NCBI GenBank assembly: GCA_035938395.1
Contig: DASZGY010000026.1
Span: forward strand, 1-45,727
DNA length: 45,727 bases
Direction: 5' to 3'
Source of the DNA: JALZAA01 sp035938395
GTDB lineage: Bacteria > Actinomycetota > Acidimicrobiia > IMCC26256 > JACDBD01
The notes beneath the pieces were generated by a model, which did no database searches, was not told the origin of the DNA, and saw only the letters and a list, made by a program, of their open reading frames with translations. Shown piece after piece: positions 31,308-38,796 of this stretch (its first letter is position 1; the number at the start of each line of letters is the position of its first letter). Both the position numbers and the translations under genes were made by a program.

Positions 31308-32303
31308 ATGACCGCGGCGGCGCTCCAGCGAGGTGAGACCGGCGAGGCGGTACGAGACCTTCAGCGGCGGCTCGCCGCGCTCACCCTCGACTCGACGACC
31401 GACGAACCGGGCGAGTTCGGCCCGGCCACCGAAGCGGCCGTGCGCGCGTTCCAGCAGCAGCGCGGCCTCGTCGTGGACGGGCTCTGTGGCCCGCTGACGT
31501 GGGCCACGCTCGTCGAGAGCGGCTTCTCGCTCGGCGATCGGACCCTGTACTTCCGCCAGCCGATGTTGCGCGGCGACGATGTCACCGAGCTCCAGCGGCA
31601 GCTGAACTCGCTCGGCTTCGACGCCGGTCGCGAGGACGGAATCCTCGGCGAGCAGACCGCCGACGCGGTCGCCGAGTTCCAGCGCAACGTGGGCCTCGCG
31701 CCCGACGGCTTCTGCGGTTGGACCACCGTCGCGGCGCTCCGCCGGGTAGGCACCCTCGCGGCGGGCTCCGTCGCCAGCGTGCGCGAGCGGGAGATGCTGC
31801 GCCGCGGGCCCCACGGGCTCGGCGGCAAGCGCGTCTTCATCACCGCCGCTCCCGGTTTCGAGGCCTTGGGCGACGCCGTCTGCCGCGGCCTCGCCGAGGC
31901 CGGCGCCGGCGCCCTGCTGGACTCGGCGGGGTCCGATGACAGCACCACGGCCGCCGCCGCCAATCAATTCGGCGCCGCACTCTTCGTCGCGCTGCGTGCC
32001 GGCACCGGCGACGAAGGCTGCTTGTGCACGTACTTCTCGTCGGGGACGTTCCGATCGGAGGCCGGCTTCCGCGTGGCCACCGCCGTGCAGGACGAGCTCC
32101 GCGGGGTTCTGCCGACGGCCCCGGACCCGTGCGGCAAGGCGTACGGCATCCTCCGCGAGACGCGCATGGCGGCGGTCGTGTGCGAGCTGGTCGATCGGGG
32201 CGACGTGACTGCGATGCGCAACGTCGTCGCGCGCGCCGGCGACGTCAGCCGCGCGATGGTGCGCGGCGTGCGCCGCGGCGTCGAGGAGCCGATCGACAGC
32301 TAG
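31308..32303 (+). CDS. CwlM-like peptidoglycan-binding protein with degenerate amidase domain
   Basis: A 331-residue protein without signal peptide or membrane helix, so probably cytoplasmic. Two PG_binding_1 repeats: about residues 8-70 (GETGEAVRDLQRRLAALTLD, GEFGPATEAAVRAFQQQRGL) and 80-145 (GDDVTELQRQLNSLGFDAG, GILGEQTADAVAEFQ). The C-terminal domain follows the Amidase_3 pattern, but the zinc histidines are absent: DPGHGG is TAAPGF and SIHAN is VALRAG; only the late Glu in AAVVCELVDRG remains. In mycobacteria CwlM, in the same position after trxB-trxA, is a cytoplasmic regulator of the first committed peptidoglycan step. The loss of zinc ligands supports a regulatory rather than enzymatic role here. 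The stop shares CTAG with the next, convergent gene. Confidence 0.8.
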   Translation: MTAAALQRGETGEAVRDLQRRLAALTLDSTTDEPGEFGPATEAAVRAFQQQRGLVVDGLCGPLTWATLVESGFSLGDRTLYFRQPMLRGDDVTELQRQLNSLGFDAGREDGILGEQTADAVAEFQRNVGLAPDGFCGWTTVAALRRVGTLAAGSVASVREREMLRRGPHGLGGKRVFITAAPGFEALGDAVCRGLAEAGAGALLDSAGSDDSTTAAAANQFGAALFVALRAGTGDEGCLCTYFSSGTFRSEAGFRVATAVQDELRGVLPTAPDPCGKAYGILRETRMAAVVCELVDRGDVTAMRNVVARAGDVSRAMVRGVRRGVEEPIDS

Positions 32304-33031
32304 CGCGCGTTGCCCTCCGCGTAGCCGGTGAGCGCGCGGGTGACTTCGGCCCGGGCGCGGTCGGCATCGACGCCGTGCTCGCGGAGCACGCGCCCGCCGA
32401 TGCCATCCTGCTCGGCCACGAGCGCGAGAAGGAGATGCTCGGTCCCGATGTAGTTGTGACCGAGCCGGAGCGATTCACCCCGCGTGAGGTCCAGAACCCG
32501 CCGCGCCCGCGGCGTAAACGGCAGGTCGGAGGCGACCGCGCCGTTCGGCGGTCGCGGCACCGCGGCTTCGATCACGGCTTCGCGCAACCGATCAACCGGG
32601 ATGCCGAGCTCGGCGAGCACGCGAACGGAGATGGCGGCGGGATCCACCAGCACGCCGAGGAGAAGGTGCTCCGTGCCCACGTAGTTGTGACCCATCTCGA
32701 GCGCTTCCTCGCGGGCGCGCGCCACGCTGGCGCGGGCTCGTGCCGTGTAGCGCACGAGGAGGTGCTCGTCGGCGACCGGAGTCTCAGCATCGCGGTCCAC
32801 GAACCGCTGCTGCGCGCCCTGCTTCGTCACGCCGAGCGCGGCGCCGATCTCGGCCCAGGATCGGCCGTCGTGACGCGCCGCGTCGACGAAGTGCCCGAGC
32901 AGCAAGTCGGCTTTGCTGGTGATCTCGCCCGACACCTCGGCGGCGGCCGCGACGCGGGTGAGCACGTCCTGGCCGGCGCTGCGGTCGTTCACGGTCTGGA
33001 TGAGCTCGGTCAGCGAGGGTGCCGGTGCCAT
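32300..33031 (-). CDS. HTH plus double Clp_N repeat protein, possible autoregulator
   Basis: A 243-residue protein without AAA+ ATPase domain. The N-terminal part has a helix-turn-helix-like segment (GRSWAEIGAALGVTKQGAQQ, about residues 57-76). Two Clp N-terminal repeats follow: about 93-155 (MGHNYVGTEHLLLGVL) and 170-232 (LGHNYIGTEHLLLALV), the fold by which ClpC/ClpA receive adaptors and substrates. Such proteins are annotated only as Clp N-terminal domain-containing. The promoter is unusually clear: TTGACG, 17-bp spacer, TAGGGT, and an ATG 7 bases after the -10, so the mRNA is leaderless. Each promoter element lies within a dyad. A stress-responsive autorepressor reading Clp ligands is my inference. 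Confidence 0.85.
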   Translation of the reverse strand: MAPAPSLTELIQTVNDRSAGQDVLTRVAAAAEVSGEITSKADLLLGHFVDAARHDGRSWAEIGAALGVTKQGAQQRFVDRDAETPVADEHLLVRYTARARASVARAREEALEMGHNYVGTEHLLLGVLVDPAAISVRVLAELGIPVDRLREAVIEAAVPRPPNGAVASDLPFTPRARRVLDLTRGESLRLGHNYIGTEHLLLALVAEQDGIGGRVLREHGVDADRARAEVTRALTGYAEGNAR

Positions 33032-33033
33032 CG

Positions 33034-33080
33034 GTCAACCCTAAGTTGACGCCTCCGAGACGTCAAGCATTGCTTGACGT
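33034..33080 (-). promoter_or_regulatory. Leaderless promoter overlapped by two palindromic operators
   Basis: The -35 TTGACG is complement(33061-33066), the -10 TAGGGT complement(33038-33043), spacer 17. Operator 1 is a perfect 21-bp palindrome at 33060-33080 (ACGTCAAGCA, T, TGCTTGACGT) covering the -35. Operator 2 at 33034-33050 (GTCAAC, 5 bases, GTTGAC) covers the -10. Both share the half-site TTGAC. Binding would block RNA polymerase. It is not the HspR HAIR arrangement, whose half-sites point the other way. Confidence 0.7.
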
Positions 33081-33097
33081 AGGCGCGGAACCGCTGG

Positions 33098-33982
33098 TCA
33101 GCCGGTATTGGCGCGGGCCTGACGGTCGCCGGTCACAACCCGGTACAGCCGCTCGAGGTCCGCCAGGTCGGCGAAATCCACGGTGATCCTGCCCTGCTTG
33201 CCGCCGACAGTGATCTTCACGCGGGTCTCGAGGTAGTCGCCGAGCAGCTCCTCGAGCTCGAGCAATCCCGGCGGGCGGAGCTGGCCCGGCGCCGCGCTCG
33301 GAGCGCGCTTCGCGTCGCCGACGTGCGCGCGGACGGCATCCTCCACCGCGCGTACCGACAGTCCTTCGTTGACGACGCGTCGCGCGAGCTGCTCCTGGAA
33401 CGCGCGGTCGGGCGTGCCGAGCAACGCGCGCGCGTGACCGCCCTTGAGCGTGTCGTCCTGGATCATCTTCTGTATCGCGGGCGGCAGCTGGAGGAGCCGC
33501 AGCGTGTTCGTGATCGCCACACGGCTGCGTCCGACGCGCGCCGCCACCTGCTCGTGCGTGAGACGGAAGTCCTCGATCAACTGCTGGTACGCGGCAGCTT
33601 CCTCGAGCGCGTTCAGGTCGGCGCGGTGCACGTTCTCGACGAGCGCGTGCTCGAGCGCCGACGCGTCGTCGGTGGTCTTGATCAGGGCCGGGATCGCCTG
33701 GAGGCCGGCGCGCCGAGCGGCGCGCCAGCGGCGCTCACCCGCGATGAGCTCGTAGCCGTCGTCTGCCGGACGTACGAGCACCGGCTGGAGCACGCCGACC
33801 TCGCGAATGGAATCCGCGAGCGCGCTGAGCTGCTCCTCGCCGAAGTGCTCGCGCGGCTGGTACCGGTTGGGCCTGATGGTCGAAACTGGAAGTTCCTGGT
33901 AACCGCCGGCGCCGAGGCCTTCGGCCGCGCCCGGCGGGATCAGGGCTCCGAGCCCCTTACCCAGACCGCCTTTTCGCGCCAC
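33098..33982 (-). CDS. parB: Chromosome partitioning protein ParB
   Basis: A CTPase DNA clamp that loads at parS, spreads and recruits ParA and SMC. The 294-residue protein starts ARKGGLGKGLGALIP (ParA-interacting tail). The ParB/Srx domain has IRPNRYQPREHF and the CTP-binding GERRWRAARRAGL, followed by ALVENVHRADLNALEEAAAY, the HTH (THEQVAARVGRSRVAITNTLR) and a C-terminal dimerisation domain. The start overlaps the end of parA by 26 bp, typical of parAB. Confidence 0.97.
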   Translation of the reverse strand: MARKGGLGKGLGALIPPGAAEGLGAGGYQELPVSTIRPNRYQPREHFGEEQLSALADSIREVGVLQPVLVRPADDGYELIAGERRWRAARRAGLQAIPALIKTTDDASALEHALVENVHRADLNALEEAAAYQQLIEDFRLTHEQVAARVGRSRVAITNTLRLLQLPPAIQKMIQDDTLKGGHARALLGTPDRAFQEQLARRVVNEGLSVRAVEDAVRAHVGDAKRAPSAAPGQLRPPGLLELEELLGDYLETRVKITVGGKQGRITVDFADLADLERLYRVVTGDRQARANTG

Positions 33983-34973
33983 GGCACACCTCTTTCGCCA
34001 GTTCCCGGTACGCCTTCGCGCCCCGGGAGGTGGAATCGAACACGATGATGGGTTGCCCGAACGACGGCGCCTCGGAGAGGCGGACGGTCCGGGGGACGAC
34101 GGTCTCGTACACGCGCCGCCCGAAGTGGGCGCGGACCTCGTCGACCACCTGGTCGGCGAGCTTGGTGCGCCCGTCGTACATGGTCATGACGATCCCGCGC
34201 ACGTCGAGGTTCGGATTCAGGTTGGCGCGCACGAGGCCGACGTTCCGGAGCAGCTGCCCGAGTCCCTCGAGCGCGTAGTACTCGCATTGGATCGGCACGA
34301 CGACACCGTCGGCGGCCGCCAGCCCGTTCACGGTGAGGAGGCCGAGGGAAGGGGGGCAGTCGATCAGTACGACGTCGTAGTTGTCGCGGACCTCGTCGAG
34401 CGCGCGGCGCAGCTTCAGCTCCCGACTCATGGCCGGCACGAGCTCGATCTCGGCGCCCGCGAGGTCGATCGTCGCCGGGGCCACGAACAGGTTCTTGAGG
34501 CTCGTCGGCTCGATGCAGTCTTCGATGGCTGCGTTGTTCATGACCACGTCGTAGACCGATGAGCTGAGGTCGCGAGCGCTCAGGCCGAGCCCTGTCGTGG
34601 CATTGCTCTGCGGATCGAGATCGACGACCAGGACGCGGAGACCCTCCTCTGCGAGTGCGGCGCCGAGATTGACGGCAGTGGTCGTCTTGCCGACGCCACC
34701 CTTCTGGTTGGCGATGGCAAGGACCGACGGCAGGAGGAGGGGGGTCGGATCCTCGGCGGCCCGCGCGAGCAACTGGCGGGTCGGGGCGTCGGCGGATTCG
34801 AGCGGCGGGGGCTCGAATGCCGGGAGATCGAGGCGGCGTTCGCCCTCGTCGGTGACCGCGGTCTCGACCTCCGCCTCGGCGTGCCGGCCACCGGCGCTCG
34901 TAGCGGCGCCTTGGCGTAGCGACGCGAGCGCCTGCCGGCCGCGACGCTTCACTTCGTCGTCCACCCGGCCCAT
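33957..34973 (-). CDS. parA: Chromosome partitioning ATPase ParA
   Basis: A Walker-type ATPase that binds the nucleoid and moves ParB-parS complexes apart. The 338-residue protein has a deviant Walker A KGGVGKTTT (residues 91-99), LVVDLDPQSNATTGLG, Walker B VVLIDCPPSLGLLT and ETVVPRTVRLSEAPSFGQPI. The first 85 residues are an extension rich in charged residues and proline, longer than in Bacillus Soj but common in actinobacteria. Two parS-like sites lie just upstream, so ParB may also influence this promoter. Confidence 0.97.
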   Translation of the reverse strand: MGRVDDEVKRRGRQALASLRQGAATSAGGRHAEAEVETAVTDEGERRLDLPAFEPPPLESADAPTRQLLARAAEDPTPLLLPSVLAIANQKGGVGKTTTAVNLGAALAEEGLRVLVVDLDPQSNATTGLGLSARDLSSSVYDVVMNNAAIEDCIEPTSLKNLFVAPATIDLAGAEIELVPAMSRELKLRRALDEVRDNYDVVLIDCPPSLGLLTVNGLAAADGVVVPIQCEYYALEGLGQLLRNVGLVRANLNPNLDVRGIVMTMYDGRTKLADQVVDEVRAHFGRRVYETVVPRTVRLSEAPSFGQPIIVFDSTSRGAKAYRELAKEVCRGAKRRSG

Positions 34974-35063
34974 TACCGGTCCCCTACTCGTCTACCCGTG
35001 CGCGCGTCACGCCATGTTGGCCGAGGCCTCCGGGCCCGGTCAAGGGTCGGGCCAGAATCCAAT

Positions 35064-35079
35064 CGTTTCACGGGGAACA
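35064..35079 (+). promoter_or_regulatory. parS-like site 1
   Basis: CGTTTCACGGGGAACA matches the bacterial parS consensus TGTTTCACGTGAAACA at 13 of 16 positions, in the gap between parA and rsmG. The central T is G, as in site 2. Apart from these sites I see no gene in 34974-35176. Confidence 0.65.
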
Positions 35080-35129
35080 CGCCGCGAATCGGACAATCGG
35101 CGCATTGGCATGTTCCGTCGTCGTCCGGA

Positions 35130-35145
35130 TGTTTCACGGGAAACC
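35130..35145 (+). promoter_or_regulatory. parS-like site 2
   Basis: TGTTTCACGGGAAACC matches the parS consensus at 14 of 16 positions, 66 bp from site 1. It shares the central T-to-G change. Confidence 0.75.
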
Positions 35146-35176
35146 ACCCCGCTCGGATCATGGGCCCGGGGCCCCG

Positions 35177-35809
35177 TCACCACAGCGGCCGGCGCCCCGG
35201 AACTCCCACACGCCGAGGCCAACGCTCCGCCGGCGCTCCCGTCGCCGTCAGGACGGCAACTTTCGCTCCCTCGCTCCCGAGCATCTCTGGACCGAGCAGA
35301 CCCAACTCATCGAGCCCCTCTTTCGGCCACCGCGTTGGGTCCGACTCGCCCGGGGGCTCGCTCACCGCCAGCCGGCCGCCGCGCTCGAGGAAACCGACCG
35401 CGCATTCGGCCGTCGTCGCCGGGGCCCCGAACCCGCGTGCCACCACGAGCTCGAACCCACCACGAAGGTCCTGGTCTCTCGCCAGTTCCTCCGCTCGTCC
35501 GCAAGCCACCGACACGCGATCCGCTAGATCGAGCGCCCCTACGGCCGATTCGAGGAACGAGCAGCGGCGTCGCCGCGCATCCAACAGGACCGCCGTCGCC
35601 GTGGGCCACAGCGAGACCAGGATCAGGCCGGGAACACCGGCGCCGGAGCCCAAGTCGAGGAACCGACCGTGAAAGTCGGGGTCGACGGCAGTCGCCAGAG
35701 CTTCGGCATGCTCGACATGCGCTCCGATGCGGCCCGGCCCGACCATCCCTCGCCGGCGGGCGTCCTCGAGCTGCGCCGTCAGCCGACGGCGAACCTCCGG
35801 GGCGAGCAA
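35177..35809 (-). CDS. rsmG: 16S rRNA (guanine-N7)-methyltransferase RsmG
   Basis: Methylates G527 of 16S rRNA (E. coli numbering) using SAM; loss gives low-level streptomycin resistance in other bacteria. The 210-residue protein has the SAM-binding motif RFLDLGSGAGVPGLILVSLW, LLDARRRRCSFLESAV, RAEELARD and VVARGFGAPATTAECAVGFL. It lies between jag and parA on the same strand, the usual position (gidB). The C-terminus is Arg-rich. Confidence 0.95.
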   Translation of the reverse strand: MLAPEVRRRLTAQLEDARRRGMVGPGRIGAHVEHAEALATAVDPDFHGRFLDLGSGAGVPGLILVSLWPTATAVLLDARRRRCSFLESAVGALDLADRVSVACGRAEELARDQDLRGGFELVVARGFGAPATTAECAVGFLERGGRLAVSEPPGESDPTRWPKEGLDELGLLGPEMLGSEGAKVAVLTATGAPAERWPRRVGVPGRRPLW

Positions 35810-35822
35810 CGCTCGCCGCCGA

Positions 35823-36716
35823 TCAACCCGGTCGGATCACGACGCGGCGGCGTGGCTCCTCGCCCTCCGACGTCGTGGTGACACCCTCCATCTCGGCGAC
35901 CACGTCGTGCACGACCTTGCGGTCGGACGCCCCCATGGGCTCGAGCGCCTGCTCGGCGTCCTCGTCGCGAACCCGCTCCGCGAGCTCGCGGGCGAACTCC
36001 GACAGTGCCTCCCGCCGCTTCGCCCGATAGCCCCCGACGTCGACGTGAACCCGAACGCCGTGGCCCCCGGTCTGGCGCTGGACCACGGTCCGCACGAGCT
36101 CCTCGACCGCGGCAAGCGTCGCCCCCCGCGGCCCGACGAGGAGACCGAGGTTGTCACCCGTCACGTCGACGAGGACCGTGTCCTCGTCCTCGAGGTGGCT
36201 GGCCACGTCCGCCTTGGCGCCGAACGCCTCCACCAGGCCGCGCGTGAACTCGACCGCCTGGTCGGCTTGCTCGTCCACCGAGATGTCGGCTTGCTCGTCC
36301 ACTGTCGCTCCCCGCTCCTGCTCGTCGCGCCGGCCTTCGCTTCGACCGCCCGGCCGACCGCGGCCGCGCCGCCCGCGATTCCTCGACGGCCGTGGCCCTC
36401 TGCTCTCCTGCGTACCTTCGCCCCGCGTTCCGGGACGAGCGCCCGATCGCGCTCTCCCGTCGCCTCCCCGATCGTCCTCCCGTGCGCCTGACCCGCCGCG
36501 CCGGCGTGACCGACGCCGCGGCTCGCCCGGCTTCTCCCGCGAGATCGGCTTGACCCGAGCGCGGATCCTCGCCTCTCCGCCGAACCGTCCGAACAGCCCG
36601 CCCCGGGGTCGGGCGACTACTTCGTATTCGACGTCGTTCTCGTCGACCCCCAGCTCGTCGAGGGCTGCATCAAGCGCCTCTTCGATCGTGCGGCCGGTCG
36701 TCTCGACCCATTCCAT
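35823..36716 (-). CDS. jag: Jag/KhpB-like RNA-binding protein
   Basis: A 297-residue protein with the Jag_N domain (MEWVETTGRTIEEALDAALDE, GGLFGRFGGEARIRARVK), a long disordered linker rich in Arg and Gly (about residues 60-140), a KH domain (VDVTGDNLGLLVGPRGATLAAVEEL) and an R3H domain (ALSEFARELAERV). Jag/KhpB binds RNA and in other Gram-positives affects cell elongation and division; it sits beside yidC as usual. The RG-rich linker is unusually long and could add non-specific RNA binding. Starts immediately after the yidC stop. Confidence 0.93.
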   Translation of the reverse strand: MEWVETTGRTIEEALDAALDELGVDENDVEYEVVARPRGGLFGRFGGEARIRARVKPISREKPGEPRRRSRRRGGSGAREDDRGGDGRARSGARPGTRGEGTQESRGPRPSRNRGRRGRGRPGGRSEGRRDEQERGATVDEQADISVDEQADQAVEFTRGLVEAFGAKADVASHLEDEDTVLVDVTGDNLGLLVGPRGATLAAVEELVRTVVQRQTGGHGVRVHVDVGGYRAKRREALSEFARELAERVRDEDAEQALEPMGASDRKVVHDVVAEMEGVTTTSEGEEPRRRVVIRPG

Positions 36717-37781
36717 CTACCGCTTCCGCTTCTTCTTGCTGCTGCTCCGGCGGCGGCGCGACTGGCTGCTGCGGGCCGATCCGCTCTGTCGTGCCGCCGG
36801 CTGCTTGGACGCGGGCTGCTTCGTCGGCGCCGGTTTCGCGGCCGACCCGCCTCCGGAGTTCCCGTCCGACGGCGGACGGAACAAGTCCCGCAACGCCCCC
36901 AGCGGACTGGGTCGCGTGCCCGTCGGGGCCGGTTGCTTGGCGGATGGCGCGGGTTTCGGGCGTTCTGCCTCGTCCGAAGGCTCGACCGCCTCCTCGGGCT
37001 CGGCCGGCGGCGCGGTCACCTCGCGTTTCGCGGGTGAGCTCTTGGCATCGATCGCGCCGCCCTTCCCCACATGGTCTCGGGGGGCGATCTTCCGCATGAT
37101 CAGCTCCTGCTGGCCGAGCCGCCAGAGGTTCGACACCAGGAAGTACAGGACCAGCCCGGCCGGGAAGAACAGCGAGAACGCGCCGAAGGCGATCGGCAGC
37201 ACCTTCGTGATCATCTGCATCTGCGCGTTGCCCCCGGGCGGCGTATTGCGCTGGCTCTGGCGCGACTGGAGGAACCCGGTCAGGAAGACCGCGCCGACGA
37301 GGAGGTAGTAGGGGAGAGCGACCCACAGGCTGCTGTGGGGGTCGGTCGCCTTGAGCGACAGGTCCATGCCGAGGAACGTCAGCCCGTTCGGCTTGGCGGC
37401 GATGATGTCCTTGTACAGCTGCGACCCGACGGGCACCGTCGCCGCGGTGGAGCGCAGTACGTGGAAGAGCGAGATGAAGACGGGGAACTGCACCACGAGC
37501 GGCAGGCACCCGCCGAGCGGGTTCACCTTGTTCTCCTGGTAGAGCTTCATCATCTCTTCGTTGAGCTTCTGGCGGTCCCCCTTGTACTTCGCCTGAAGCT
37601 TCTTGATCTCCGGCTGCAGTCGCTGCATCGACAGCATCGACCGGGCCGACTTCGCCGTGAGCGGGAACAGGACGAGCATCACCGTGATCGTCATCAGGAT
37701 GATCGCGATGCCCTCGTTCGGGATGATGGCGTAGAAGAACGCCAGGACAGCGCCGAAGGCGTTGTAGAGGGGATCAAGCAT
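36717..37781 (-). CDS. yidC: Membrane protein insertase YidC
   Basis: Inserts and folds membrane proteins with or without SecYEG. The 354-residue protein has five membrane segments: an N-terminal helix (ALDPLYNAFGAVLAFFYAI type, with IPNEGIAIILMTITVMLV), the positively charged MLSMQRLQPEIKKLQAKYKG loop, NPLGGCLPLVVQFPVFISLF, ALPYYLLVGAVFLTGFLQSR and FGAFSLFFPAGLVLYFLVSN. The last 100 or so residues form a Pro/Ala-rich tail ending in a Lys/Arg cluster (SSSKKKRKR), which could contact ribosomal RNA as in other long-tailed YidC proteins. Confidence 0.96.
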   Translation of the reverse strand: MLDPLYNAFGAVLAFFYAIIPNEGIAIILMTITVMLVLFPLTAKSARSMLSMQRLQPEIKKLQAKYKGDRQKLNEEMMKLYQENKVNPLGGCLPLVVQFPVFISLFHVLRSTAATVPVGSQLYKDIIAAKPNGLTFLGMDLSLKATDPHSSLWVALPYYLLVGAVFLTGFLQSRQSQRNTPPGGNAQMQMITKVLPIAFGAFSLFFPAGLVLYFLVSNLWRLGQQELIMRKIAPRDHVGKGGAIDAKSSPAKREVTAPPAEPEEAVEPSDEAERPKPAPSAKQPAPTGTRPSPLGALRDLFRPPSDGNSGGGSAAKPAPTKQPASKQPAARQSGSARSSQSRRRRSSSKKKRKR

Positions 37782-37784
37782 CGG

Positions 37785-38063
37785 TCAGCCTGCTCTCATG
37801 GGCGAACGTGTGTTCGGGGGTACGGGGTCGAGCCCACCGCCGCCCCAAGGATGGCAGCGCCCCAACCTGCGGATCGCCAGCCACAGGCCACGGATCGCGC
37901 CGTGGCGCTCGAGCGCTTCGAGCGCGTACGCGGAGCACGACGGGTGAAAGCGGCACCGCGGTGTCAGGTGCACGCTCACGAGGCGCCACGCCCGGATCGG
38001 CAACATCAGCACGCGGGCCGCGACGGACGGCGTGGTGGGCGCCACGTCGACGACGGCGCTCAC
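37785..38063 (-). CDS. yidD: Membrane protein insertion efficiency factor YidD
   Basis: A 92-residue protein of the YidD family, with a hydrophobic/amphipathic N-terminus (VLMLPIRAWRLVSVHL) and the conserved PRCRFHPSCSAYALEALERHG and LAIRRLGRCHPWGGGGLDPVP. It assists YidC-dependent insertion. The GTG start overlaps the rnpA stop as GTGA, and yidC begins 3 bases after its stop. It continues the rpmH-rnpA-yidD-yidC-jag operon. Confidence 0.95.
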   Translation of the reverse strand: MSAVVDVAPTTPSVAARVLMLPIRAWRLVSVHLTPRCRFHPSCSAYALEALERHGAIRGLWLAIRRLGRCHPWGGGGLDPVPPNTRSPMRAG

Positions 38064-38521
38064 GGCTGCCCGCCGGCTGCTCTGAACAATGCTGTGAGTG
38101 CCTCGACGAGGGCGTCGAACGGCATCGTCAGCGCCTCCCGCCGGGCGGACACCAGGTAGGCCCCGCCGGCGACCAGATCGGCCTCGGCGCGTGCCACGGC
38201 CGCCCGTAGGCGTCGCCGCAGGCGGTTGCGTACGACGGCGTTGCCCACCCCGCCGACGGCGTACGCCACCCGCGGAGGTGCCTCGGACTCGCCCGGAACG
38301 AACCGGACCGTGACCGGACCGCGCGCGTGTCGCTCCGCCCGGGCGAGGACGGCGAACGAGGCACGATCCCGAACGCGCCAGATCAGGCCGACAGGCGCGT
38401 GCGGCCGCGCTGGCGTCGGGCCTTGAGCACCGCCCGACCGCCCCGGCTTCGCATGCGGGACCGGAAGCCGTGGCGCTTCTTGCGCTTTCGGTTGTTCGGC
38501 TGGAACGTGCGCTTCACGCAT
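38060..38521 (-). CDS. rnpA: Ribonuclease P protein component; start codon unusual
   Basis: Protein subunit of RNase P, which trims the 5' end of tRNA precursors. The core starts at LIWRVRDRASFAVLARAERH and contains the RNP-binding helix NAVVRNRLRRRLRAAV. No ATG, GTG or TTG occurs in frame between the rpmH stop and this core. The only canonical start for a complete protein is ATG at 38521, four bases upstream of the rpmH GTG, giving 153 residues and enclosing all of rpmH in another frame, as described in Thermus. The alternative is CTG at 38386, which overlaps the rpmH stop as CTGA and gives a 108-residue protein of normal length. Coordinates show the longer frame. The stop overlaps the yidD start. 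Confidence 0.9.
   Translation of the reverse strand: MREAHVPAEQPKAQEAPRLPVPHAKPGRSGGAQGPTPARPHAPVGLIWRVRDRASFAVLARAERHARGPVTVRFVPGESEAPPRVAYAVGGVGNAVVRNRLRRRLRAAVARAEADLVAGGAYLVSARREALTMPFDALVEALTALFRAAGGQP
38383..38517 (-). CDS. rpmH: 50S ribosomal protein L34
   Basis: A 44-residue, very basic protein: MKRTFQPNNRKRKKRHGFRS and RAVLKARRQRGRTRLSA, the complete L34 sequence. GTG at 38517 has GGAGG six bases upstream. An overlapping ATG four bases earlier opens the rnpA frame and could share the same GAGGAGG. First gene of the leftward rpmH-rnpA-yidD-yidC-jag operon facing dnaA. Confidence 0.97.
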   Translation of the reverse strand: MKRTFQPNNRKRKKRHGFRSRMRSRGGRAVLKARRQRGRTRLSA

Positions 38522-38589
38522 GGCCTCCTCGCGAAGGATCGCCCGCGAGACCCGAGGTCAGGGGCCGCAAACAGTCGGGCGAGCCACTG

Positions 38590-38619
38590 AGTGTACGGCG
38601 GAGCGTGAAAGAACTGCAA
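38590..38619 (-). promoter_or_regulatory. Probable promoter of the rpmH operon
   Basis: On the minus strand the -35 TTGCAG (38614-38619) and -10 TACACT (38590-38595) are 18 bases apart, 73 bases before the rpmH start. It is the best match in the 300-bp rpmH-dnaA gap. Confidence 0.6.
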
Positions 38620-38659
38620 CGCGGGGGACCGGACCCACCGCGCAATGCCCACGCGACCC

Positions 38660-38689
38660 TTGTTCGCCGCAAAACCCCGGTGCTACGTT
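38660..38689 (+). promoter_or_regulatory. Possible dnaA promoter
   Basis: TTGTTC (38660-38665) and TACGTT (38684-38689) with an 18-base spacer point toward dnaA, leaving a leader of about 120 bases. Moderate match only. Confidence 0.4.
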
Positions 38690-38796
38690 CGGACTTCTCG
38701 CCGACGCCACGGCCTCGGAGGCGAACTTCCCCGAACTCGAGAGGCCGAATCTTTCTTACCGGCTCATGGCCACCATCGGTGGCCCCAAGAGGAACG

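Noticed and set aside
33034..33080. HspR HAIR element upstream of the HTH-Clp_N gene
   Set aside because: HAIR half-sites are CTTGAGT...ACTCAAG; here the orientation is reversed (GTCAAG...CTTGAC) and the spacing differs.
34973..35161. 62-residue minus-strand ORF upstream of parA with CxCxxC
   Set aside because: It runs through both parS-like sites, has no ribosome-binding site and no family features; most likely chance.
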